Of a DNA stretch of 42,315 nt, positions 1 to 7,045 are shown piece after piece. Every line of letters starts with the position of its first letter. Position 1 is the stretch's first letter. Under the pieces are notes generated by a model. The model ran no database searches, had not been told where the DNA came from, and was given only the letters and a program-made list of their open reading frames with translations. The position numbers and the translations under genes were made by a program. Source of the stretch: Hyphomicrobiales bacterium (lineage in GTDB: Bacteria > Pseudomonadota > Alphaproteobacteria > Rhizobiales > Xanthobacteraceae); assembly GCA_013911975.1 (NCBI GenBank), contig JACESF010000033.1, positions 1-42,315 of the forward strand, in the 5' to 3' direction.

Positions 1-29
1 GACCCACCCGGAACCCGTCTGGACCTGCT

Positions 30-1178
30 ATGCCTCCCGCGGCGATCAGCCCCCTCCCCCGGCGCGACACGCGCGCCCTGGACGATGCCCTCCTGTCCCG
101 CTTCGCGGACGCCGGCTTCGCGCGGGTCGATCCCCCCATCCTCCAGCCGGCGGACGTGTTCCTCGACCTGTCGGGCGAATCCATCCGCCGCCGGCTCTAT
201 CTCACCACCGACGCCGAGGGCGCCGAGCTGTGCCTGCGGCCGGACCTCACCATTCCCGTGGCCCGCGAGGTGCTGGACGCCCGCCTGCCTTTGCCCGCGT
301 CCGTGAGCTATCTCGGCCCGGTGTTCAGGTTCCGGGGCGAGGGCACCGGCGAGTTCCGGCAGGCGGGTGTGGAATCCTTCGGCCGCGCCGATACCGAGGC
401 CGCCGACGCGGAGATCCTCTCGCTCGGGCTTGAGACCTGCGCCATCTACAACCTGCCCGCCCCGCAGATCCGCCTCGGCGACGTGGGCCTGTTCGGCGCG
501 CTGCTGGATGCGCTGCCGCTGGCGCCCGCCTGGCGCCGGCGCCTCATGAAGGATTTCGGCCAGGGCCAGCTCGACGCCGACCTGCACCGCATCTCGACCG
601 AGCGGGCGGGGAACGGCACCGGCCATGCGGGCGTGCTCAACGCGCTGGCGGGCACGGACCCGGAGGGCGCGCGCGCCCTCGTGACGGACCTCCTCTCCAT
701 CGCCGGCATCACCACGGTGGGCGGGCGCAGCGTGTCGGAGATCGCGGCCCGCTTTTTGGAGCAGTCGGCGCTGGACGCGGGCAACAGCCTGCCCGCCGAG
801 ACCAGCCTGTTCCTGTCGCGCTACCTCGCCATTTCCGGCGACCCGGACGACGCATCCGCGCGCATCCGCGCGCTGACGAAGGAAGCGGGGCTCGCCATCG
901 ACGCGGCGCTGGACGCCTTCGACCGGCGCTCCGGCTTCCTCACCACCCGGGGCATCAGCCTCGGGGACGTGGCCTTCTCCACCGCCTTCGGCCGTCCGCT
1001 GGACTATTACAGCGGCATGGTGTTCGAGCTGCACGACCCCGCCGGGCGCGTGAACGGCCCGCTCGTGGCGGGCGGGCGCTATGACCCGCTCCTGCCGCGC
1101 CTCGGCGCGCCGCAGCCCATCCCGGCCGTGGGCCTCGCCGCCTGGCTGGAACGACTTGCCGTGGTGGAGGGCGCGTGA
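30..1178 (+). CDS. hisZ: ATP phosphoribosyltransferase regulatory subunit HisZ
   Basis: A 382-aa histidyl-tRNA synthetase paralogue that lacks aminoacylation activity and acts as the regulatory partner of HisG in the first step of histidine synthesis (cytoplasm). The class II synthetase-like core is visible: [13 protein letters not shown] near residue 70, the [16 protein letters not shown] segment near residue 100 (motif 2-like), and a C-terminal [15 protein letters not shown] followed by [14 protein letters not shown], the motif 3-like region. Its length fits HisZ and is shorter than true HisS. The stop overlaps the hisG start (ATGA at 1178), so the two are translationally coupled. The start is uncertain: the frame is open to the window edge and no good ribosome binding site precedes the ATG at 30. 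hisS often lies just upstream in relatives, which cannot be checked here. Confidence 0.93.
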   Translation: MPPAAISPLPRRDTRALDDALLSRFADAGFARVDPPILQPADVFLDLSGESIRRRLYLTTDAEGAELCLRPDLTIPVAREVLDARLPLPASVSYLGPVFRFRGEGTGEFRQAGVESFGRADTEAADAEILSLGLETCAIYNLPAPQIRLGDVGLFGALLDALPLAPAWRRRLMKDFGQGQLDADLHRISTERAGNGTGHAGVLNALAGTDPEGARALVTDLLSIAGITTVGGRSVSEIAARFLEQSALDAGNSLPAETSLFLSRYLAISGDPDDASARIRALTKEAGLAIDAALDAFDRRSGFLTTRGISLGDVAFSTAFGRPLDYYSGMVFELHDPAGRVNGPLVAGGRYDPLLPRLGAPQPIPAVGLAAWLERLAVVEGA

Positions 1179-2158
1179 TGAGCGAGACCTTGATCCTCGC
1201 CGTGCCCTCCAAGGGTCGGCTCCAGGAAAACGTGAACGCCTTCTTCGCCCGCGCGGGCATGTCACTGGTCCAGGCGCGCGGCGCGCGGGACTATCGCGGC
1301 GCGCTGAACGGCGTGGAGGGGGTGGAGGTGGCCTATCTCTCCGCCTCCGAGATCGCCGGGGCCCTGGCCTCCGGCACCGCCCATGTGGGTGTGACCGGCG
1401 AAGACCTGGTGCGCGAGAACATTCCCCATGCGGACAGCCGCGTGGCGCTGCTGGAGAAGCTGGGCTTCGGCCATGCCAATGTGGTGGTGGCGGTCCCCCA
1501 GGCCTGGATCGACGTGCGCTGCATGGACGATCTGGACGACGTGGCGGGACACTTCCACAGCCGCACGGGGCGGCGCATCCGCGTCGCCACAAAATATGTG
1601 AACCTGACCCGCACCTTCTTCGCGCGCCACGGCATCGTGGACTACCGCATCGTGGAAAGCGCGGGCGCCACCGAGGGCACGCCGGCGTCCGGCTCGGCGG
1701 AACTGATCGTGGACATCACCACCACCGGCTCCACCCTCGCGGCCAATGCGCTGAAGGTGGTGGATGACGGGGTGATCCTGAAGTCGGAGGCGAACCTCGT
1801 CGCCTCCCTCACCGCGCCCTGGACCATCGGCGCGCGCACCGCCGCCCGCGCCATGTTCGACCGCATGGCGGCAGAGCGGCGCGCGCGGACCATGCGCGAG
1901 GTGCGCACCCGCTTCACCCGCGCGGATGCCGGGCTCGTGGAGCGGGCGGTGCAGGAGTTCCGCTGCGTCGCCCCGTTCGGCGGGCCTACCTCCTCGGGCA
2001 TGCTGACGCTTCACTGCCCGCCGGACACGCTGCACCCGCTGGCGGTGTTCCTGCGCGGGCACGGTGCCTCCATGGTGACGGTGGGGCCCATCGAATACGT
2101 CTTCGCCGCCGACAATCCGCTCTACGAGATGCTGGAAGCACGCCTGTCGGGCCGGTAG
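1178..2158 (+). CDS. hisG: ATP phosphoribosyltransferase HisG (extended form)
   Basis: Condenses ATP and PRPP to phosphoribosyl-ATP, the committed step of histidine synthesis. The N-terminal signature [14 protein letters not shown] and the PRPP-binding stretch [19 protein letters not shown] (near residue 180) are plain. I chose the ATG at 1178, which overlaps the hisZ stop as ATGA; a GTG one codon earlier is possible. At 326 aa it is about 100 residues longer than the classical short HisG that pairs with HisZ. The tail (about residues 235-326, ending near [21 protein letters not shown]) looks like an added ACT-like or otherwise regulatory domain. Similar lengths occur in Bradyrhizobium relatives as I recall, so this is probably a lineage trait, not a fusion artefact. 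Confidence 0.95.
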   Translation: MSETLILAVPSKGRLQENVNAFFARAGMSLVQARGARDYRGALNGVEGVEVAYLSASEIAGALASGTAHVGVTGEDLVRENIPHADSRVALLEKLGFGHANVVVAVPQAWIDVRCMDDLDDVAGHFHSRTGRRIRVATKYVNLTRTFFARHGIVDYRIVESAGATEGTPASGSAELIVDITTTGSTLAANALKVVDDGVILKSEANLVASLTAPWTIGARTAARAMFDRMAAERRARTMREVRTRFTRADAGLVERAVQEFRCVAPFGGPTSSGMLTLHCPPDTLHPLAVFLRGHGASMVTVGPIEYVFAADNPLYEMLEARLSGR

Positions 2159-2200
2159 GTCGGATCGACATCCGCGCTCGAGGCCGCCGCCGGGAACCGC

Positions 2201-2224
2201 CGCCCCCACACCCTTGTGGGGGCG
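2201..2224 (+). terminator. Hairpin downstream of hisG
   Basis: Perfect 10-bp inverted repeat (CGCCCCCACA / TGTGGGGGCG) with a 4-nt loop, 43 bases after the hisG stop. No T-run follows, so it may be a Rho-assisted or RNA-stabilising hairpin, not a classical intrinsic terminator. Confidence 0.45.
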
Positions 2225-2240
2225 AACGCGGAAGGCGTGG

Positions 2241-2263
2241 ATGCCCGGGACAAGCCCGGGCAT
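2241..2263. repeat. REP-like palindrome (ATGCCCGGG family)
   Basis: ATGCCCGGG, a 5-nt loop, then CCCGGGCAT: a 9-bp perfect stem. The surrounding text GTGGATGCCCGGGACAAGC is a palindromic intergenic repeat familiar from many alphaproteobacterial genomes, where it gives rise to spurious short proteins beginning MPGLVPGIH. Together with the preceding hairpin it fills most of the hisG-mdh gap. Confidence 0.7.
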
Positions 2264-2318
2264 GACCGATGCGCGGGATCGAGACCGCTCATTTGTCGAA
2301 GGTCGATCCGTCCTGGAG

Positions 2319-2333
2319 CCTGATCCGATCAGG
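2319..2333. promoter_or_regulatory. 15-bp palindrome upstream of mdh
   Basis: CCTGATC-C-GATCAGG, a perfect 7-bp inverted repeat with one central base, about 104 bp before the mdh start. The short spacer fits a dimeric regulator operator better than an RNA hairpin. No known regulator motif is recognised. Confidence 0.35.
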
Positions 2334-2436
2334 TGACCGCAATTTTCTTGAGCGAGGCGGGTGAAAGCGGGCGCAAGCCGTCCTATAAGCCAGGACCGGG
2401 CGCGTCCCGCGCCAGTCCTGGCCTTGGAGCTTTTAC

Positions 2437-3411
2437 ATGACCCGTCCCGCCAAGCGCATCGCCATCACCGGTGCGGCCGGCCAGATCTCCTATTCGCTTC
2501 TGTTCCGTATCGCCCACGGCGACATCTTCGGAGCCGACCAGCCCGTCATCCTCCAGCTCCTCGACCTGCCGCAGGCCCAGGCGGCCGTGGGCGGCGTGGT
2601 GATGGAGCTCGAGGATTGCGCGTTCCCGCTGCTGGCCGGCACGGTCATCACGGACGACCCGGCCGTGGCCCTGCGCGACGTGGACGCCGCCATCTTCGTG
2701 GGCGCCCGCCCGCGCTCGAAGGGCATGGAGCGCCGCGACCTGCTGTCCGCCAATGCCGAGATCTTCAAGGTGCAGGGCCGCGCCCTGAACGAGGCCGCCA
2801 AGCGCGACGCCAAGGTGCTCGTGGTGGGCAACCCCGCCAACACCAATGCCGGCATCCTCTCGCACTTCGCGCCCGACTTCCCGACCGAGAACATCACCGC
2901 CATGCTGCGGCTCGACCACAACCGCGCGCTCTCCCAGCTCGCGGCGAAGGCCGGCATCGAGGTGGCCAGCATCGAGAAGATGGCCGTGTGGGGCAACCAC
3001 TCCCCCACCATGTTCGCCGACTGGCGTTTCGCCACCTCCGGCGGCAAGGCCCTGCCGGCGATCATCAACGACGAGACCTGGTACCGCGAGACCTTCATCC
3101 CCACGGTCGCCAAGCGCGGCACCGCGATCATCGAAGCGCGCGGCGCCTCCTCGGCGGCCTCGGCGGCCAACGCGGCCATCGACCACATGCATGACTGGAT
3201 CCAGGGCACCAATGGCGGCTGGGTCTCCATGGGCGTGCGCTCGGACGGCGACTACGGCATTCCGGAAGGCATCATCGCCGGCGTGCCCTGCACCTGCGCG
3301 AACGGCACCTACGAGCGCGTGAAGGGCCTGCCCATCGACGACTTCGCCAGCAAGATGATCGGCATCACGGTCGCCGAGCTGAAGGAAGAGATCGAGGCCG
3401 CGCTCTCCTGA
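2437..3411 (+). CDS. mdh: Malate dehydrogenase (type 2-like)
   Basis: NAD-dependent interconversion of malate and oxaloacetate (TCA cycle, cytoplasm). The Rossmann motif [18 protein letters not shown] is at residues 12-29. The substrate loop [15 protein letters not shown], the catalytic pair partner LDHNRA and the catalytic-histidine motif [12 protein letters not shown] follow in the usual order. At 324 aa, with GAAGQI and the long loops, it belongs to the cytosolic-type MDH group (as in Burkholderia and actinobacteria), not the LDH-like MDH beginning near IGSGMIGG that most alphaproteobacteria use in the sucCD-sucAB region. It is a single-gene unit: a GGAG ribosome binding site lies 8 bases before the ATG and a strong terminator follows. 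Whether it is the only MDH of the organism cannot be seen here. Confidence 0.95.
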   Translation: MTRPAKRIAITGAAGQISYSLLFRIAHGDIFGADQPVILQLLDLPQAQAAVGGVVMELEDCAFPLLAGTVITDDPAVALRDVDAAIFVGARPRSKGMERRDLLSANAEIFKVQGRALNEAAKRDAKVLVVGNPANTNAGILSHFAPDFPTENITAMLRLDHNRALSQLAAKAGIEVASIEKMAVWGNHSPTMFADWRFATSGGKALPAIINDETWYRETFIPTVAKRGTAIIEARGASSAASAANAAIDHMHDWIQGTNGGWVSMGVRSDGDYGIPEGIIAGVPCTCANGTYERVKGLPIDDFASKMIGITVAELKEEIEAALS

Positions 3412-3435
3412 GCGACGCCTTCATCCGAATGAGCG

Positions 3436-3467
3436 AAGGGGCGCGGTTTCCGCGCCCCTTTTTCTTT
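3436..3467 (+). terminator. Intrinsic terminator of mdh
   Basis: GGGGCGCGG, loop TTT, CCGCGCCCC, extended by two A-T pairs and followed by a T-rich tract (TTTTTCTTT). This is the clearest intrinsic terminator in the window, starting about 25 bases after the mdh stop. Confidence 0.93.
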
Positions 3468-3530
3468 GGAGAGCAGGCGTCAGCCCCCGGCCCGCTTCCG
3501 AGGCGCCATGTAGCGCAAAGCGTTCGCGCC

Positions 3531-4141
3531 CCTCTCCCCTTGCGGGAGAGGGTGCCGAGCGGAGCGAGGCGGGTGAGGGGGTTGGCACCGCTTGGCGCGC
3601 CCATTCCGACGGTCGTGCCAGTGGCCCCCTCACCCCAACCCTCTCCCGCAAGGGGAGAGGGAGCACGCGGGCATCGGCGACGGCGGTCTTCCCCGTTGCC
3701 TTAGAGCGCTTCATGTCTTGATTGAAACAGCCGGCTTTCTTTCCCTCTCCCCTTGCGGGAGAGGGTGCCGAGCGGAGCGAGGCGGGTGAGGGGTGGGGCA
3801 CCGCTTGGCGCGCCCATTCCGACCGACGCGCCGCCCGACAGCCCCCCTCACCCCAACCCTCTCCCGCGAGGGGAGAGGGAGCACGCGGTCATCGACGACG
3901 GCGCTCTTCCCCGTTGCCTTAGAGCGCTTCGTGTTTTGATTGAAACAGCCGGCTTTCTTTCCCTCTCCCCTCGCGGGAGAGGGTGCCGAGCGACAGCGAG
4001 GCGGGTGAGGGGTTAGGCACCGCTTGGCGCGCCCATTCCGACCGACGCGCCGCCCGACAGCCCCCCTCACCCCAACCCTCTCCCGCGAGGGGAGAGGGAG
4101 CACGCGGGCATCGGCGGCGGTCTTCCCCGTTGCCTTAGAGC
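3531..4141. repeat. Three tandem ~215-bp units of an inverted repeat
   Basis: Units begin at 3531, 3744 and 3962 (periods 213 and 218). Each unit holds a left arm starting CCTCTCCCC with GCGGGAGAGGG and GGCGGGTGAGGGG, about 50 bases of spacer with CACCGCTTGGCGCGCCCATT, and a right arm that is its inverted partner (CCCTCACCCCAACCCTCTCC with GGGGAGAGGGAG). Units 1 and 2 end in a CTTAGAGCGCTTC...GATTGAAACAGCCGGC tail; unit 3 is cut just after CTTAGAGCGC, 12 bases before the hemN stop. The CCCTCACCCC/GGGGAGAGG hairpin family is widespread in GC-rich proteobacteria. The array fills the 741-bp gap between convergent mdh and hemN, and no gene is visible in it. Confidence 0.93.
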
Positions 4142-4152
4142 GCGGATACGCC

Positions 4153-5517
4153 TCACACCGCCACAGAATGGCGCCCGCCCTGGCCCAGATAGGCGTCGAA
4201 GGCCGAGGCGACCACGCGGGCGATCTCGTGGGCGTGGGTGGTGATGGCGAGGCGGCGGCCGTCGAACGTCACCCAGCCGGCGCCCAGGAAGGGGCGCAGC
4301 GCGGCGAGGTCCGCCGTCAGCACCCCCGGGTCCGCCCCGTGGCGGGCGGCGGTCTCCGCAAGGTCCACGTCGAAATAGCACAGCACCTGGGCGATCACAT
4401 CGCCCCGCAGCCTGTCCTCGCCGTGGAAGGCCCGCCCCTTCACGATGGGCAGCACGCCCGCCTCCACCGAGCGGCGCCAGCCGCCGACGTCCGGCGCGTT
4501 CTGGGCATAGCCGAAGGGGGTGCGGCTGATGGAGGAGGCGCCGAGCCCCACCAGGGTTTCCGCCGCATCCGTGGTGTAGCCCTGAAAATTCCGGCGCAGC
4601 TGCCGGGCATCGCGGGCCACAGTCATGCTGTCGTCCGGCAGGGCGAAATGGTCGATGCCGATCTCCACATAGCCGCCCGCCACCAGCATGTCGCGGGCGA
4701 GGCCCGCCTGGCGCAGCCGCGCCTCCGCGCCGGGAAGCTCGGCCTCGGCCACCAGCTTCTGGTGCGACTTCATCCAGGGCACATGGGCATAGCCGAACAG
4801 GGAGATGCGGCTCGGCCGCAGGTCCACGAGGTGGCGCACCGTGCCCTCGATGCTGGCCGGCGTCTGGCGCGGCAGGCCATACATGAGGTCTGCGTTGATG
4901 GCCTCGATGCCGGCCGCGCGCAGGGCGGCGAACCCCTCCGCCACCACGTCCAGCGGCTGGACCCGGCCGATGGCGGCCTGGACATCGCCGTCCAGCGTCT
5001 GCACGCCGAGGCTGGCGCGGGTGATGCCGATGGCGGCAAGCAGCCGCGCGCCCTCCCGCGTGAGGTGGCGCGGATCCAGTTCGATGGCGTGCTCGATATC
5101 AGGGGGAATACGGAAGTGGCGGTGCAGGTCCGCGGCCAGCGCCTCCAGGCAGTCGGGCGGCAGCGCATTCGGCGTCCCCCCGCCCCAATGGATATGGGAG
5201 ACCTCCGCCGGCCCGAGATGCGCGGCCACCAGCGCCATCTCGCGATGGAGCATGTCCGCATAGGCCCGCACCGGCTCCTCCCGGCGCACCGCCTTGGTGT
5301 TGCAGCCGCAATAGGCGCACAGCGACTGGCAGAAGGGGACGTGGAGATAGAGCGAGACCGGTGCGCCCGCCTCCCTCACCCGGCCGAGCCAGGCCGCGTG
5401 ATCGGCGCCCGTCACCCCAGGCGAGAAATGGGGCGCCGTGGGATAGGAGGTGTAGCGCGGCACCATGCGCCGGGCATGGTCCAGCAGGGCGGCGGAGGGC
5501 GAGACAGGGCTTGTCAT
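4153..5517 (-). CDS. hemN: Oxygen-independent coproporphyrinogen III oxidase HemN
   Basis: Radical SAM enzyme that decarboxylates coproporphyrinogen III to protoporphyrinogen IX without oxygen (haem synthesis, cytoplasm). The protein has 454 aa. PRYTSYPTAPHF at residues 20-31 is the HemN signature that separates it from HemW. The 4Fe-4S cluster motif CQSLCAYCGC gives C63, C67 and C70, followed by a fourth conserved cysteine, C72. HWGGGTPN is the SAM-binding glycine motif, and the HemN C-terminal domain follows. The start at 5517 gives the usual ~20-residue lead before PRYTSYPT. An FNR/FixK-like palindrome lies 35-48 bases upstream, so expression is probably raised at low oxygen. The gene is convergent to mdh, across the tandem repeat array. 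Confidence 0.96.
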   Translation of the reverse strand: MTSPVSPSAALLDHARRMVPRYTSYPTAPHFSPGVTGADHAAWLGRVREAGAPVSLYLHVPFCQSLCAYCGCNTKAVRREEPVRAYADMLHREMALVAAHLGPAEVSHIHWGGGTPNALPPDCLEALAADLHRHFRIPPDIEHAIELDPRHLTREGARLLAAIGITRASLGVQTLDGDVQAAIGRVQPLDVVAEGFAALRAAGIEAINADLMYGLPRQTPASIEGTVRHLVDLRPSRISLFGYAHVPWMKSHQKLVAEAELPGAEARLRQAGLARDMLVAGGYVEIGIDHFALPDDSMTVARDARQLRRNFQGYTTDAAETLVGLGASSISRTPFGYAQNAPDVGGWRRSVEAGVLPIVKGRAFHGEDRLRGDVIAQVLCYFDVDLAETAARHGADPGVLTADLAALRPFLGAGWVTFDGRRLAITTHAHEIARVVASAFDAYLGQGGRHSVAV

Positions 5518-5551
5518 GGCGCCACTATGGACGCCGGCGGCGCGGCCATCT

Positions 5552-5565
5552 TTGACCAAGGTCAG
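5552..5565 (-). promoter_or_regulatory. FNR/FixK-type box upstream of hemN
   Basis: On the plus strand TTGACCAAGGTCAG, i.e. TTGAC-N4-GTCAG, one base from a perfect TTGAC-N4-GTCAA dyad of the Crp/FNR (FixK, ANR) class. It sits in the 68-bp gap between the MCP-like gene and hemN. Its centre is 41.5 bases from the annotated ATG, so a class II activated transcript would start at or very near the start codon. hemN is a known target of FNR-type regulators in several proteobacteria; the site itself is inference. Confidence 0.6.
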
Positions 5566-5585
5566 ATCGCCGCGCCCGCCCGTGC

Positions 5586-6704
5586 CTATTTGCGTCCGGG
5601 CGGCAGGGCCGAGACGCTGGCCGCGCCCTCCCGCCGGGGCGGCTCCTGGATGATGACGCCCGCCCATTCCAGGCCCCGATAGGTCTCGTAGCCGGGGGTC
5701 AGGTGGAAGGCGGTGGTGCGCCCGGTCTTGTCGTGCGCCACGCCCTGGTGGCGCCCGCCGAGCGCGAGGTCCACATGCTCGGTCAGCTCGCCCCGGCGGT
5801 CCGACGACGACAGGATGCGCCCGCGCGCATCCACCAGCAGCACCCGCGAGCGCTCCGCCTCCTCTGGCGAGAGCCGCACACCGTCCACCACCGCGTGGGC
5901 CTGGGGCTCCCAGTCGAAATGGATGCCCAGCACCCCGATGGGCGTGCCGTAGGTCTCGCCGTTCTCGCGCACGGCGGCGGCATAGGTGGCGACGGGGGCG
6001 TTGTTGAGCGGGCGGCACAGGTCCACGTCCGCCACCGCATAGGCATCGCCCGAGGCGGAGGCCATGGCCTCCTTGAACCACTTCTCGTGGGAGACATCGA
6101 TGCCGCGAACCGCCGGGTAGCGATCCGGCCGCCCGTGGGCCACCACCCGCCCGTCAGGCGTGCAGATCCACAGGTCGAGATAGACGGTATAGGCGGAGAG
6201 GATGACGCCGAGGCGCCGCTCGGCTTCCAGCAGGACATGGGTGGACTGGTCCGCCGCCGCGAACACCACGGCCGCGTCGGTGGCCCACCAGCGCACGTCG
6301 CAGGTGCGCTCGTAGAGGTTGCGGTCGATGATCTCGATGGCGTTGAGGCACAGGTCCACGAGGCGCTGGCCGCGCAGGTCCGCCGCCATGCGCCGGCCCA
6401 CGGAGCGCAGTTCGTCGAGCGCCGAGGTCAACTCGCTCTCCATCTCGGAGGCGAGCTTGCCGATCTCGGCGCTCACCGCCTTCACCTCCTGGGCGACGAC
6501 GGCGAATCCCTTCCCGGAATCGCCCGCCCGCGCCGCCTCGATGGTGGCGTTGAGGGCGAGGATGCGGGTCTGGGCGGTGATGGACTGGATCGCGCGGGCC
6601 TTGCCCGCGGCAATGCTGCGGGCGTGGTCCGAGAGCGCGATGACCTGTTCGGGGGTGTCGGCCGCGGCAGCGGCCTGCGACAAGGAAGGAAGCGATCCGT
6701 GCAT
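5586..6704 (-). CDS. Soluble MCP-like protein with C-terminal Cache-like region
   Basis: A 372-aa protein with no signal peptide or transmembrane segment. Residues about 20-80 contain the methyl-accepting chemotaxis hairpin tip: [20 protein letters not shown] (48-67), then [18 protein letters not shown] helical linker leads to [16 protein letters not shown] (118-133), after which residues ~135-330 resemble a Cache sensor ([48 protein letters not shown]). This order (signalling tip first, sensor last) is the reverse of a canonical chemoreceptor, and the signalling hairpin is short. It may be a cytoplasmic input to a chemotaxis array or a scaffold. The ATG at 6704 is preferred over one 10 codons upstream because GGAGGG sits 6 bases before it. 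It lies upstream of hemN on the same strand; a shared role is not shown. Confidence 0.72.
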   Translation of the reverse strand: MHGSLPSLSQAAAAADTPEQVIALSDHARSIAAGKARAIQSITAQTRILALNATIEAARAGDSGKGFAVVAQEVKAVSAEIGKLASEMESELTSALDELRSVGRRMAADLRGQRLVDLCLNAIEIIDRNLYERTCDVRWWATDAAVVFAAADQSTHVLLEAERRLGVILSAYTVYLDLWICTPDGRVVAHGRPDRYPAVRGIDVSHEKWFKEAMASASGDAYAVADVDLCRPLNNAPVATYAAAVRENGETYGTPIGVLGIHFDWEPQAHAVVDGVRLSPEEAERSRVLLVDARGRILSSSDRRGELTEHVDLALGGRHQGVAHDKTGRTTAFHLTPGYETYRGLEWAGVIIQEPPRREGAASVSALPPGRK

Positions 6705-7045
6705 GGGAACCCTCCGGGTGGCCGCGCAATGCAATGGCGGCCCCTATGAAACAAGGAAACAAACAAAACGCGGTACCGGGGCCCGCCTAACGCGACTCGC
6801 GGAACCCGGGACTGAACAAAGGAAGACACGCAAAAAGCGTGCCTCATGGAAATCCATGCTGCGGCGCAAGGCTTGCGCGTGCATTGCACAAAACACCAGC
6901 GTTGAAAGGGTCGGAACGGAGCGGAATGCCTTTCCTCCGGGCGGGTGGCCCCTTAATGTCCCGAATCTGAACCGGCCCCGTGCCGCCGGTCCTGCCCGAA
7001 TTTTGGGAACGCGCAGTTTGTCTGCGCGGCTGCGGAGAGATGAAG
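6705..7045. other. Intergenic region between divergent MCP-like gene and pepN
   Basis: This 341-bp stretch has no convincing gene. It holds two small dyads: CACGC-A5-GCGTG at 6827-6841 and CATGGA-AA-TCCATG at 6845-6858. The part nearest the MCP-like gene is A/T-richer (AACAAGGAAACAAACAAAAC on the plus strand). Both divergent promoters must lie here, but I cannot place them confidently. Confidence 0.6.

Noticed and set aside
1262..2263. Minus-strand frame opposite hisG starting MPGLVPGIHAF
   Set aside because: This N-terminus is the translation of the REP-like palindrome at 2241-2263 and recurs as a spurious protein in many alphaproteobacteria; the rest is a shadow of hisG.
3715..3945. GATTGAAAC motifs that resemble the end of CRISPR repeats
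   Set aside because: They occur only as part of the ~215-bp tandem units, 218 bp apart, with no short repeat/spacer pattern and no cas genes nearby.
3421..4140. Short frames across the tandem repeat region on both strands
   Set aside because: They are translations of the hairpin repeats (Pro/Ser/Arg-rich, e.g. PLPLRERVG and PSPARGEG), not genes.
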